DNA of 64,000 nt, taken from the NCBI GenBank assembly GCA_947178125.1, contig CAMWXB010000004.1, forward strand, positions 46,418 to 110,417, written 5' to 3'. This DNA comes from an uncultured Lachnospiraceae bacterium. GTDB taxonomy: Bacteria; Bacillota; Clostridia; Lachnospirales; Lachnospiraceae. Both the position numbers and the translations under genes were made by a program. Below the pieces are notes generated by a model. The model saw only the letters and a list, made by a program, of their open reading frames with translations. It was not told the DNA's origin and did no database searches. Shown piece by piece: positions 8,410 through 15,995 of the stretch (the stretch's first letter is position 1; each line of letters begins with the position of its first letter).

Positions 8410-8929
8410 GTCGAAAGGATGCAGGAATATCATTCTGATCGGAATGCCGGGCGCGGGCAAGAGTACGATTGGTGTCGTGCTGGCCAAACGACTTGGCCGC
8501 GCTTTTTTGGATTCGGACCTCGTCATTCAGGAAAAAGAGGGAAAGCTGCTTCATGAGATCATTGCACAAGAGGGCCTGGATGGTTTTCTGCGGATAGAAG
8601 AAGAGGTCAACGCATCTCTGGAAGCGGAAGGAGCCGTTATTGCGACCGGCGGGAGCGTCGTTTACGGGCAGAAGGCGATGGAACACTTAAAGCAGATCGG
8701 TACAGTCATCTACTTGCAGCTGCCGCTTGAAACGATTGCCGAAAGGCTTGGCGATTTGAATGAGCGCGGCGTCGCCCTGCAGGACGGTCAGAGTTTACAT
8801 TCTCTTTATGAAGAAAGAGTGCCTTTGTATGAAAAATATGCAGATGTCATTCTGTCTTGCGAAAATAAGATGCTGCGGGAAATTGTGGTGGAGATTGCGA
8901 ATAACATCATAAATAATTGCTCAAAATAA
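8393..8929 (+). CDS. aroK: Shikimate kinase
   Basis: A 178-residue P-loop kinase that phosphorylates shikimate in aromatic amino acid synthesis. The Walker A motif is GMPGAGKST, followed by LDSDLVIQEKEG (the shikimate kinase D.D region), FLRIEEE and ATGGSVV, the GG of the substrate site. There is no ATG in a good position: TTG 8393 follows GAGGTGG by six bases and gives the usual length, while the track ATG 8369 would overlap ridA further. The C-terminus ends inside a terminator hairpin. No other aro genes are nearby. Confidence 0.85.
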   Translation: MRSSDRSKGCRNIILIGMPGAGKSTIGVVLAKRLGRAFLDSDLVIQEKEGKLLHEIIAQEGLDGFLRIEEEVNASLEAEGAVIATGGSVVYGQKAMEHLKQIGTVIYLQLPLETIAERLGDLNERGVALQDGQSLHSLYEERVPLYEKYADVILSCENKMLREIVVEIANNIINNCSK

Positions 8930-8975
8930 CAGATATCCATATCTTATGATATGCGTATCTGTTATTTTTATTTTA
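8923..8975 (+). terminator. Rho-independent terminator after aroK
   Basis: AAAATAACAGATA and TATCTGTTATTTT form a 13-bp stem followed by TTATTTTA. The aroK stop codon lies inside the left arm. It separates ridA-aroK from spoVAE, though spoVAE starts only about 20 bases later, so read-through may supply it. Confidence 0.8.
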
Positions 8976-8995
8976 TAAAAAGTGAGGTCATGCAA

Positions 8996-9352
8996 ATGGA
9001 TTATGTGAATGCTTTTTGGGTAGGAGGACTGATCTGTGCACTGGTACAGATTTTAATGGAAAAGACAAAAATGATGCCGGGCAGGATCATGGTACTGCTC
9101 GTCTGTCTGGGAGCGGTCATCAGCGCAGTCGGGCTGTATGAGCCGCTCATGGAGTATGCGGGAGCAGGTGCGGGCGTGCCGCTTCTCGGATATGGCAATA
9201 TCCTGATGAAAGGCGTAAAAGAGGCAATCGACAAGGACGGTTTTATCGGCCTGTTCAAAGGCGGCTTTACGAACGGCGCCGTGGGCTGCAGTGCGGCGCT
9301 TATTTTCGGGTACTTGGCAAGCCTGATTTTCAAGCCGAAAATGAAAGGGTGA
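8996..9352 (+). CDS. spoVAE: Stage V sporulation protein AE
   Basis: The 118-residue hydrophobic protein matches SpoVAE, a subunit of the SpoVA channel for dipicolinate in spores. Seen are three to four membrane segments (AFWVGGLICALVQILM, MVLLVCLGAVISAVGLYEPL, TNGAVGCSAALIFGYLASLIF) and the conserved GYGNILMKGVKEAIDKDGFIG-type stretch between them. ATG 8996 is preferred to 8990 and 8951 because GTGAGG lies eight bases upstream. It is separated from spoVAD by six unrelated genes and no spoVAC is visible, so this SpoVA set is split or incomplete within the window. Confidence 0.9.
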   Translation: MDYVNAFWVGGLICALVQILMEKTKMMPGRIMVLLVCLGAVISAVGLYEPLMEYAGAGAGVPLLGYGNILMKGVKEAIDKDGFIGLFKGGFTNGAVGCSAALIFGYLASLIFKPKMKG

Positions 9353-9410
9353 ATGATTTAAAATCTGAATGTATTTATTATAAAAAAGGAATTGTCCACG
9401 AATTAATTTG

Positions 9411-9439
9411 TTGACACTTCCTTTTTTTCGTTTTATCAT
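9411..9439 (+). promoter_or_regulatory. Strong sigma-A promoter
   Basis: TTGACA (9411-9416) and TATCAT (9434-9439) are exactly 17 bases apart. The transcript would start at the first of the tandem hairpin repeats and then reach the HTH and kinase genes. The same bases also carry the TTCCTTTTTTT arm that can pair with AAAAAAGGAA upstream, a possible terminator for spoVAE. Confidence 0.75.
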
Positions 9440-9440
9440 A

Positions 9441-9692
9441 GGGAGTGAAGATATTCTAAGGCGGCCCAGAACGCCACCTAAGAATATCTAAGTCACTCCC
9501 GAAAAATGCCTTGAAAAGCAGGCATTCTTCCAGCAAAAGTGGAGTGAAGATATTCTAAGGCGGCCCAGAACGCCGCCTAAGAATATCTAAGTCACTCCCG
9601 AAAGAATGCCTTGAAAAGCAGGCATTCTTCCAAATAGAGGGAGTGAAGATATTCTAGGGCGTCAAAGAACGCGCCCAAGAATTTAGAGTAAG
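9441..9692 (+). repeat. Three tandem ~99-bp hairpin repeats
   Basis: Units begin at 9441, 9540 and 9639. Each complete unit has a long hairpin (GGGAGTGA..TCACTCCC outside, AGATATTCTAAGGCGGC / GCCGCCTAAGAATATCT inside) then a short hairpin GAATGCCT / AGGCATTC. Units 1 and 2 are almost identical; unit 3 is diverged and lacks the second hairpin. The design equals that of the bipartite elements found singly elsewhere. They occupy the 5' untranslated region of the HTH-kinase pair. Confidence 0.9.
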
Positions 9693-9713
9693 TAGAGAAG
9701 GGAGAGGAGCAGT

Positions 9714-10277
9714 ATGGCAAGAAATGAACGGGGTGCGGGGAGGAAACCGGCGCTTTCGGCAGAAGACGTGAAGATCATCAGGGAACGGCATGAAACGGGT
9801 GCGACGGTTACGGCACTGGCGAAGGAGTATGGGATTTCCAGACAGGTATTGTCCGGTTATCTGAACCAGAACAACGACAAAGAGAAAGAGAACTATAATA
9901 CAGCAAAATCATGGGAGAGGCTGAACAAGGCCTTTCAGGGCATCGATGCTGCAGAATACACGATGCGCATGGAATTTATGTGCGGCGAGGACTGCTGCAC
10001 GGTGATCCTTGTCAACCGGGAGGAGGAAAAGATTGCGGTCATGAACGAGACCGACGACCTGCTTCACCGCGCTTTTGGCATCAAGGTAAAGCCGGACTGG
10101 GCGGATTTTGAGGAATTTCTGGAAAGCCGCTGTTTTCCGAGGGAAAGAGAGGATATTGACCTGATTCTGGATGACCTGGAACTGGATGAGTACGACCCGT
10201 TTGCGATTGTCGAGCGGACGGGCGGCAGAATGGCGGAAGATTTGCAGTGGCTCAAAATCAGATATTATAAAGCGTAG
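9714..10277 (+). CDS. HTH protein with C-terminal HipS-like region (putative antitoxin)
   Basis: The 187-residue protein begins with a helix-turn-helix of the resolvase/Hin type: GRKPALSAEDVKIIRERHETGATVTALAKEYGISRQVLSGYL at about 7-48. The rest, about 60-187, is a separate acidic domain that includes FEEFLESRCFPREREDIDLILDDLELDEYDPFAIVERTGG. This stretch resembles the N-terminal subdomain of HipA kinases (the part that is separate as HipS in HipBST systems), in which a short helix is followed by D.F.L....GG. It lies 15 bases before the HipA-like kinase gene. A DNA-binding autoregulator and antitoxin is therefore inferred; no functional proof is in the sequence. RBS GGGAGAGG precedes the ATG. 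Confidence 0.55.
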   Translation: MARNERGAGRKPALSAEDVKIIRERHETGATVTALAKEYGISRQVLSGYLNQNNDKEKENYNTAKSWERLNKAFQGIDAAEYTMRMEFMCGEDCCTVILVNREEEKIAVMNETDDLLHRAFGIKVKPDWADFEEFLESRCFPREREDIDLILDDLELDEYDPFAIVERTGGRMAEDLQWLKIRYYKA

Positions 10278-10292
10278 GGGGGGGTGTTTTCT

Positions 10293-11129
10293 ATGAGTAC
10301 GATAGAAATTTCGAAAGATTATATTGTGACCGGAGCAGAGTATTCTTCTCTTGGCAGTCAAATGAAGTGGAAACAGGATGGTTACTGGTATAAGGCCGAC
10401 ATGCTCGGCTTTGAGAGTCTGGCGGAGGCAGTCGTGTCCCATTTGTTGAAACGTTCCAATATCGGAGAGTTTGCGGCGTATGAGCCTGTCACCATTTCTT
10501 ATGAAGGGCAGCAGTACAGGGGGTGCCGCAGTCCGGAGTTTAAGAAGGACAAAGAAGAACTGATATCGCTCGAACGCCTGACAAAAAGCTACACGAGTTT
10601 CGGACTTGCGCAGATGCTGGAGCGGATCACGGATGTGGAGGAACGTATTTTATACACGGTGGAACTGGTGGAAAATCTGACCGGTCTGGATGAGTTCGGC
10701 GTTTACCTGACCAGTTTATTAGAACTCGATGCTTTCTTTTTGAATGTAGGCCGCCATACCGGCAATATCATGCTGCTGTATGATACGGAAAAGAAGGAAT
10801 ATCGCTTTGCCCCTGTTTTTGATATGGCGCAGGCATTGTTTTCGGATACGAAAAATGTCTGTCCGCCGGAAAAAGGCATGGTGGAGTGCTATCATGCCGT
10901 TACGGCCAGACCTTTTTCAGGTAACTTTGACGAACAGTTGAAAGTGGCGAACGAACTCTACGGTAAGCACCTGAAATTCGATTTTTCGGTGAATGAGATG
11001 ATCAATTCCGTCCGCGATGTTCTGAACGGTATGCAGAACGGGCGCGCTTATCATGGTGCGGAAAAAAGAAGAATCGGTGAAATCATCCGTTTTCAGGCGA
11101 AAAAATACCAGTACATGTTTAAAAAATAA
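10293..11129 (+). CDS. HipA/CtkA-family kinase-like protein, catalytic Asp replaced
   Basis: The 278-residue protein has the HipA/CtkA kinase layout: a glycine/serine loop YSSLGSQMKW, the ATP-binding lysine in YWYKAD, an alpha-C glutamate in ESLAEAVVSHLLKR, the catalytic-loop segment LDAFFLNVGRHTGNIMLL and the metal-binding aspartate in FAPVFDMAQALF. In HipA-type kinases the catalytic loop reads D-R/G-H..N; here the codon is GGC, so the sequence is NVGRHTGN and the catalytic aspartate is a glycine. It may be a pseudokinase or an inactivated toxin. ATG 10293 is preferred to GTG 10284; a run of eight or more G lies just upstream and acts as the RBS. It forms an operon with the HTH gene. Confidence 0.7.
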   Translation: MSTIEISKDYIVTGAEYSSLGSQMKWKQDGYWYKADMLGFESLAEAVVSHLLKRSNIGEFAAYEPVTISYEGQQYRGCRSPEFKKDKEELISLERLTKSYTSFGLAQMLERITDVEERILYTVELVENLTGLDEFGVYLTSLLELDAFFLNVGRHTGNIMLLYDTEKKEYRFAPVFDMAQALFSDTKNVCPPEKGMVECYHAVTARPFSGNFDEQLKVANELYGKHLKFDFSVNEMINSVRDVLNGMQNGRAYHGAEKRRIGEIIRFQAKKYQYMFKK

Positions 11130-11234
11130 TAAATTTTAAAAAATTAAAAAAATTTTAGAAAATATTGAAGACATAAAAAGGCCTTTTCCGTTCTAATTAT
11201 TGAAGACGCAGAAAACAGAGGGGAGGCGGGGAAC

Positions 11235-11753
11235 ATACAAACGGAAGAACAATTAACAGCGCTGATCGATTCTTACCAGAATCTTGTTTTTTCCATCTGC
11301 TATAAGATGACAGCAGATTATTTCGCCGCCGAGGACCTGGCACAGGAAACATTCCTTTCTGCGTATGAGCATTTGAGGAACTTCGATGGCAGTAATCCGA
11401 AAGCGTGGCTCTGCAGGATTGCGACCAATAAATGTATCGACTATATGTCCCATTCCGGAAGAAGGAGCATCCCCACGGAGGATATCTATCTGGAAAGCAG
11501 TATGGAGGCAGCGGATACGTCAAAGTCGCCGGAAGCAGTCTGCATGGAACAGGAAACGAAGGAAATGCTGCTGATGAATTGCAGGCGTTTAAAAAAGCCT
11601 TATGACGAAATTGCCAAAGCATACTATTATGACGAAATGGATGTCAGGGAGATTGCCGGAAGCCGCGGCATGAAGGTTAAGACGGTACAGACGCAGGTTT
11701 ACAGGGCGCGCAGTATGCTGCGGAAAATATACAGAAAGGAGAACAGCGCATGA
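11235..11753 (+). CDS. ECF-type RNA polymerase sigma factor, no canonical start codon
   Basis: Region 2 starts upstream of the track ORF: from 11235 the frame reads I-QTEEQLTALIDSYQNLVFSICYKMT, then AEDLAQETFLSAYEHLRNFDG and PKAWLCRIATNKCIDYM. Region 4 is DEIAKAYYYDEMDVREIAGSRGMKVKTVQTQVYRARSML. The track start at ATG 11307 would delete half of region 2. The frame has no ATG, GTG or TTG in the proper place; an ATA at 11235 sits eight bases after GGGGAGG, exactly where a start codon should be. Either AUA is used or the start has been lost by an ATG to ATA change. It overlaps the next gene by ATGA, an arrangement typical of sigma/anti-sigma operons. Confidence 0.75.
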   Translation: MQTEEQLTALIDSYQNLVFSICYKMTADYFAAEDLAQETFLSAYEHLRNFDGSNPKAWLCRIATNKCIDYMSHSGRRSIPTEDIYLESSMEAADTSKSPEAVCMEQETKEMLLMNCRRLKKPYDEIAKAYYYDEMDVREIAGSRGMKVKTVQTQVYRARSMLRKIYRKENSA

Positions 11754-12226
11754 ACAGGGTAGAAGATAATATCAGAAATTACACAAAGAGCGGCATGACG
11801 AAGCGGGCGGTTCCGTCCTATCTGTCTGATGAAGCGTTGCAGGAGCTGATCGCGGCGACCGAAGCGGAGCCGATGATGTGTCCCCCGAAAGGTTTTCGGG
11901 ATGAGATCATTGAACGGGTCCATCGGAAAAGAAAGCGCATGAAAAATGTATCGCTGTTCTCTTACAGCATGAAAGTCATTGCGGCGACTGCGGCGGCGCT
12001 CAGCCTCATTTTGATCGTACCGGAAAATATCCGTCCGGAAGACGGCGGCAAAGCCGGAATGATGCAGGAATGGCAGGACGAAGAGGATTCAAAAAGGCCG
12101 GTTTCGGAAGCGGAGTGGCTGGAGCAGCAGGGATTCCTGTACCGTTTCAGCAACAGACTGGATGAAGCCTGCAGCAGATTGAACGGAAGATTAGATCGAT
12201 TAATTGGAACGGAGGGTCAATATTAA
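11750..12226 (+). CDS. Probable anti-sigma factor with one membrane segment
   Basis: The 158-residue protein starts inside the sigma gene stop (ATGA overlap). Its N-terminal about 75 residues are soluble and charged, followed by one membrane segment (KVIAATAAALSLILIVPE) and an extracytoplasmic tail of about 55 residues. This topology, position and size fit an anti-sigma factor that holds the ECF sigma at the membrane, although no ZAS-type H..C..C motif is visible. The family is not recognised by sequence. Confidence 0.6.
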   Translation: MNRVEDNIRNYTKSGMTKRAVPSYLSDEALQELIAATEAEPMMCPPKGFRDEIIERVHRKRKRMKNVSLFSYSMKVIAATAAALSLILIVPENIRPEDGGKAGMMQEWQDEEDSKRPVSEAEWLEQQGFLYRFSNRLDEACSRLNGRLDRLIGTEGQY

Positions 12227-12888
12227 TGAAAAAGAAGAAAAATCGTTTTTTACTGTTTTGTTTTTCATTCCTGCCCGGGGCGGGAGAAATGTATCTTGGT
12301 TTTATGAAAACGGGCATCAGCCTGCTGAGCATTTTTGCAATATGTGTTATGCTGACCGGTTATACGGGAATTGGCATTGTGGCGTTTCTGCCGTTCGTTA
12401 TCTGGGTATACAGTTTTTTCCATGCGAATAATCTGGGCGCCCTGAGCGATGAAGAATTTTACCGGGTCGAGGACGGATACCTGTTCGGTCTCAATGAAAC
12501 GGAACTTGGCTCTGTCAAAGATTCCATTGTGGGAAAATACCGGAAAGCGCTCGCGCTCATCCTGATCATTCTGGGCGCTTCCATGCTCTGGCAGGCATTC
12601 TGCCGTATGCTGCGGCATCTTGTAGGAAGTGATTTTTATTATGAATATATTTCCCGGTTCACCGGCATCGTCAGCGATGACCTGCCGAAAGTCATCATTG
12701 CCCTTGTCGTGATCTGGCTGGGTGTCAAGCTGATACAGGGGAAAAAAGAAGAACTGGATAAACTGGAGGATATAAAAAGTCCTGCGGCTGCAAATCCTGC
12801 GGGAAATACCGAAAATGGAATACCGGTAGAACGGATTGAGCAGGTAGAAGTCGTGGAAAATACAGAAGAAAATAACGGCAGCGTTTGA
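12226..12888 (+). CDS. Multi-pass membrane protein of sigma operon
   Basis: The 220-residue protein has four likely membrane segments: LLFCFSFLPGAGEMYLGF, SLLSIFAICVMLTGYTGIGIVAFLPFVIWVYSFF (two), ALALILIILGASMLW and VIIALVVIWLGVKLI. The opening PGAGEMYLGFMKTGISLL resembles the TM2-type hairpin of small membrane proteins. The C-terminal about 45 residues are hydrophilic. The first base of its ATG is the last base of the preceding stop, so it is co-translated with the anti-sigma gene. Function unknown. Confidence 0.7.
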   Translation: MKKKKNRFLLFCFSFLPGAGEMYLGFMKTGISLLSIFAICVMLTGYTGIGIVAFLPFVIWVYSFFHANNLGALSDEEFYRVEDGYLFGLNETELGSVKDSIVGKYRKALALILIILGASMLWQAFCRMLRHLVGSDFYYEYISRFTGIVSDDLPKVIIALVVIWLGVKLIQGKKEELDKLEDIKSPAAANPAGNTENGIPVERIEQVEVVENTEENNGSV

Positions 12889-12932
12889 ACGGGACAAATA
12901 TCTCAGGTTGAGAGAAAGGCAGGGTTATTTTT

Positions 12933-13316
12933 ATGAATGAATCGGAAAATGCAAAAACAATGGAAATGCCGGGAATGACAGATACGAAAAGACTGGAAAA
13001 AGCGCCGGCCGGCCGTACGCATAGAGTCGGTACGGTCACCTGTGGTCTTGTCTTAATTCTATATGGTATTCTGTTCCTTGTCCGCATGGCGCTGCCCGCA
13101 ATTAATTACAGATGGATTTTCGAATGCTGGCCAATCGTCCTGATTTTCCTCGGCGTGGAAATTCTGCTTGGCTGTATCGGAAAGAATGCGGAAAAAACGA
13201 ACTTTAAATATGATTTCGGTTCCGTTCTCATTATTCTGCTCATGATGCTTTTTTCGATGATCATGGCGGCGGTCGATTATGGAATGTGGTACGGAGGATA
13301 TTATTATGGCTTTTAG
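12933..13316 (+). CDS. LiaF/LiaI-type transmembrane-domain protein
   Basis: The 127-residue protein has a hydrophilic start of about 32 residues and three to four membrane segments including VGTVTCGLVLILYGILFLV and WPIVLIFLGVEILLG. The spacing and the W-P-(I/L)-(V/I)-L-I-x-x-G-V-E-I-L-x-G signature match the membrane domain seen in LiaF-like and related cell-envelope stress proteins. It sits in the sigma operon, consistent with envelope sensing. The leader GAGAAAGGCAGGGTTATTTTTATG is one of the repeated initiation cassettes described in the findings. Confidence 0.65.
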   Translation: MNESENAKTMEMPGMTDTKRLEKAPAGRTHRVGTVTCGLVLILYGILFLVRMALPAINYRWIFECWPIVLIFLGVEILLGCIGKNAEKTNFKYDFGSVLIILLMMLFSMIMAAVDYGMWYGGYYYGF

Positions 13317-14285
13317 GAAAAACAGAAGAACTGTCATGGCGGCAGCGGCTGCCTGCTCCCTGCTCATGCTTTCCGGATGTGCCGCGGCTCCGATAGGAGA
13401 ACACAGCGAGGTCTCCCTTCAGTTTTTTGGCCGCCATTCGAGCTACTACAGCGATTTTACCGCAGAGACGGAGGACGGCGGTTATCGGATTCAGGGAACC
13501 GCATATCTTGGGGACGATGCGGAAAGCGGTATCGTGAGAATGAGCGCCGAGGAGGAGCAGACCGCTACGGTCGAAGGCGCGCTGGATGGAAAAAAGGGTA
13601 GTCTCCGCCTTGTGTACACCGCGGCGGACGGAACGGAGACCGTGATAGCGGAATGCGAAGACGCCTCTTATGAAGCCTTCGACACCAGCCTGAAGGTCAC
13701 GGAAGAGGAAAGCGTGCTCAAACTTTCGGGAAACGGTGATTATGAAGTCTGCGATTTTGAGATTTTCATCGTCGGAGACGGCATCCGCTATAATCTGGGA
13801 AAGGGCGGAAACGGAGATGCTTCGGAGGCGGTGGAATCGTTTGAGGCACCTGAAGTACCTAACGTATCTGACGCCTTCTATGAGCCGGAAATTCCGAATG
13901 AGCCTGACGTGCCTGATGCGTCGGAACTGCCGGAACTATCGGAGCTGCCGGAATTGCCGGACTGCCCGATATGCCGGATGGCCCCATCGTCGATAACTGG
14001 CCGGAGAGCATCGAATGTGTGGCCGATGGCATGAATGCGGAACCCTATCGTTTTGAACTTGTAATTGATGCGCCCGTGACCCTTTCTCTGTCCTGTGTGA
14101 CAGCAGAAGGCCGGCTGCGCATACAGATCAAAGATTCCGATGAAAAAATCCTGTTCGATGAAAAGAACATCGACATGGAAGATTTCGAAATCCCCATAGA
14201 CACTCCGGACACCTGCACGGTATCCGTCTGGGCAGAGCAGTACTATGGAAAATTTGAAATCAAACCGGATAGCGTATCGAAATAA
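13306..14285 (+). pseudogene. Secreted lipoprotein gene broken by a 1-base frameshift
   Basis: ATG 13306 overlaps the previous gene and follows ACGGAGGAT. The product starts with a lipoprotein signal (MAAAAACSLLMLSGC, lipobox LSGC) and continues to a low-complexity stretch of PE/PD units (SELPELSELPELPD). There the frame changes: in frame the protein ends with 25 unrelated residues at 14034, while the other frame resumes immediately as LPDMPDGPIVDNWPESIE and runs to 14285. Adding one A in CCGGACTG at about 13960 (to match the neighbouring CCGGAACTG units) restores a single 326-residue lipoprotein. It could be a sequencing error, a true pseudogene or slippage in the repeat. Confidence 0.75.
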
Positions 14286-14309
14286 CTGCAATGGACGTGA
14301 AATTGAGAA

Positions 14310-14334
14310 GCCGGACATAACGTTGTCCGGCTCC
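14310..14334. terminator. Hairpin between convergent genes
   Basis: GCCGGACA and TGTCCGGC form a stem with a short loop and a modest T run on the plus side. It serves the sigma operon, and perhaps the convergent gene at 14346. Confidence 0.6.
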
Positions 14335-14345
14335 ATTTAAGTTCG

Positions 14346-14843
14346 TCAGGAATATACAACTTCCCGTTTATCAAGAAACTTCCCCATCGCCTTATCCCAC
14401 AGTTCATCCGCGCTTTTATCCAGAATAAAAGTATGAAAAGAAGTTCCTGTCACCAGCGTCAGGCCGGTTTCGTCATATTTGACCGTCAGGACAAATGCTT
14501 TGACCTGCTGCGGTGTAATGCCGGTATCGCCTTTTTGCAGAATCGAAGCGACATGCTCCGGGATGAGATGGAGCACAAATTTGAAAGCGCTGGGCGTGCG
14601 GTTTCCTTTGATGAGGGAGTAGCAGATGGGCCGGAGTTTTTTCCATTCGGTGAAATCATAGGGCCGTATCTCTTTATCTTCCCATTCTTCCGCCGTATAG
14701 AAATCCCTGTTTTGCCGGCCGTCTATCTGAAAAGTATTATAAGTGCTGATAGAAGCCTCTTCGACCAGAAACAGATCAAAAGCTTCAGAGGCCAGAAATT
14801 TTCCCATAAATTGTTTGACATTTTTTATTTTAAAAGCAATCAT
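14346..14843 (-). CDS. DUF5721-like hypothetical protein
   Basis: The 165-residue protein starts IAFKIKNVKQFMGKFLASEAFDLFLVEEASISTYNTF and ends TSFHTFILDKSADELWDKAM. This layout resembles a conserved Lachnospiraceae protein known as DUF5721, for which no function is known. It is soluble, with no signal peptide. It lies convergent to the lipoprotein and divergent from the DegV gene, with a palindrome between the two start regions. Confidence 0.6.
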   Translation of the reverse strand: MIAFKIKNVKQFMGKFLASEAFDLFLVEEASISTYNTFQIDGRQNRDFYTAEEWEDKEIRPYDFTEWKKLRPICYSLIKGNRTPSAFKFVLHLIPEHVASILQKGDTGITPQQVKAFVLTVKYDETGLTLVTGTSFHTFILDKSADELWDKAMGKFLDKREVVYS

Positions 14844-14952
14844 TGTTAGAACTATGCTCCTCTCCCTGCTTACGAATCTTACGCAATTGTCTGCCTGCGT
14901 ATTCTGTTCTTCTCTCTCAAATTCTAACCATTCCGCTCAATCCTTGTCAACT

Positions 14953-14976
14953 CCTTCATGAAAATATTCATGAAGG
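14953..14976. promoter_or_regulatory. Palindrome between divergent genes
   Basis: CCTTCATGAA and TTCATGAAGG form a perfect 10-bp inverted repeat with an AATA loop, followed by another TTCATGAAT. It lies between the divergent DUF5721-like and DegV genes and may be a protein-binding site. Confidence 0.4.
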
Positions 14977-15009
14977 AAAATTTTCATGAATGAAAGTAAA
15001 GAAAATCTA

Positions 15010-15039
15010 TTTACAGAACAAAGCATCTCGTGTTATCAT
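15010..15039 (+). promoter_or_regulatory. Candidate promoter for degV gene
   Basis: TTTACA (15010-15015) and TATCAT (15034-15039) are 18 bases apart and 42 bases before the start codon. Confidence 0.55.
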
Positions 15040-15080
15040 AAGTAGTAATCAAAACCATGTGGAATAGTTGCGGAGGCTTT

Positions 15081-15917
15081 ATGAAGTATAAAATTGTAGT
15101 AGACAGTTGTTGTGAATTGCCGGAAGAATATAGAGAAGACGAACGGTTCCAGTTTGTTCCGTTAGGGCTGGAAGTGGGCGATTATCAGATTATGGATGAC
15201 AGGGATTTTAATCAGGCGGAATTTCTTGCACAGGTCGCAGTCTGTCCTACATGCCCCAAATCATCCTGTCCGTCGCCGGAAAAATATATGGAGGCATATC
15301 GCACCGAGGCAGAAAACGTCTTTGTGATCACCTTATCTTCACACCTGAGCGGCAGTTATAACAGTGCGGCGCTCGGGAAAAACCTGTATCATGAGCAGTA
15401 CGGGGAGAAAAATATCTGCATCTTCGATTCTGAATCGGCGAGTAGCGGGGAGACACAATACGCCCTGAAAGCGATGGAACTTCAGGAGAAAGGGCTTTCA
15501 TTTGAAGATACCGTGAAAGAACTGGAAGCCTTCCGTGAAGAAATGAAGACCTATTTCATTCTGGATAATCTGGAAACGCTGCGGAAGAACGGAAGACTCA
15601 CCGGCGTAAAGGCAATGGTCGTATCCACGTTGAATATCAAACCAATCATGTGCGGCGACCATGGTGTCATTAAGCAGAAAAGTCAGGCGGTCGGCATGAA
15701 GAAAGCGATCATCAGGCTGGCAGGCATTATGGTATCGGAAGTGCCGGATATGAAGGACAGAACGCTGATGATATCCCATTGTAACTGTCCGGACAGAGCC
15801 GCTTTTGTAAAAAAAGAGCTGCTTGCGAGGACGGAGGTCAAAGATGTCATCATCATGGATACCGCAGGAATCAGCAGTATGTATGCCAATGACGGCGGCG
15901 TGATCGTAACGATATGA
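15081..15917 (+). CDS. DegV-family fatty-acid-binding protein
   Basis: The 278-residue protein matches DegV/FakB proteins, which bind a fatty acid and present it to the kinase FakA. Seen are VVDSCCELPEEY at the start, the TSSLSGS-like segment VITLSSHLSGSYNSA, IFDSESASSGETQYAL, the LETLRKNGRLTG motif near residue 170 and the IKPIM segment. Two cysteines follow VDS and a CPTCPKSSCPSP segment replaces the usual TSQPSP-type stretch, a variant found in Clostridia. ATG 15081 follows TTGCGGAGG; the track start 15057 is upstream of that site. Confidence 0.88.
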   Translation: MKYKIVVDSCCELPEEYREDERFQFVPLGLEVGDYQIMDDRDFNQAEFLAQVAVCPTCPKSSCPSPEKYMEAYRTEAENVFVITLSSHLSGSYNSAALGKNLYHEQYGEKNICIFDSESASSGETQYALKAMELQEKGLSFEDTVKELEAFREEMKTYFILDNLETLRKNGRLTGVKAMVVSTLNIKPIMCGDHGVIKQKSQAVGMKKAIIRLAGIMVSEVPDMKDRTLMISHCNCPDRAAFVKKELLARTEVKDVIIMDTAGISSMYANDGGVIVTI

Positions 15918-15925
15918 ACATAGAA

Positions 15926-15995
15926 AGAGGATTCGCGATGCGAATCCTCTTTTCTTGCTTTCTTGCAGCGCAAGCTGCTGAGCTTGCGCTTTTTA
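15926..15995. terminator. Two back-to-back terminator hairpins
   Basis: AGAGGATTCGC / GCGAATCCTCT followed by TTTT (15926-15953) ends the degV transcript. AGCGCAAGCT / AGCTTGCGCT followed by TTTTT (15967-15995) overlaps the stop of the convergent DUF1294 gene and, read on the minus strand, has an A/T-rich tail too. Confidence 0.85.

Noticed and set aside
9441-9692. CRISPR array or type III antitoxin RNA
   Set aside because: The units are 99-bp direct tandem repeats without spacers, and the same unit occurs singly at other loci, so neither label is supported.
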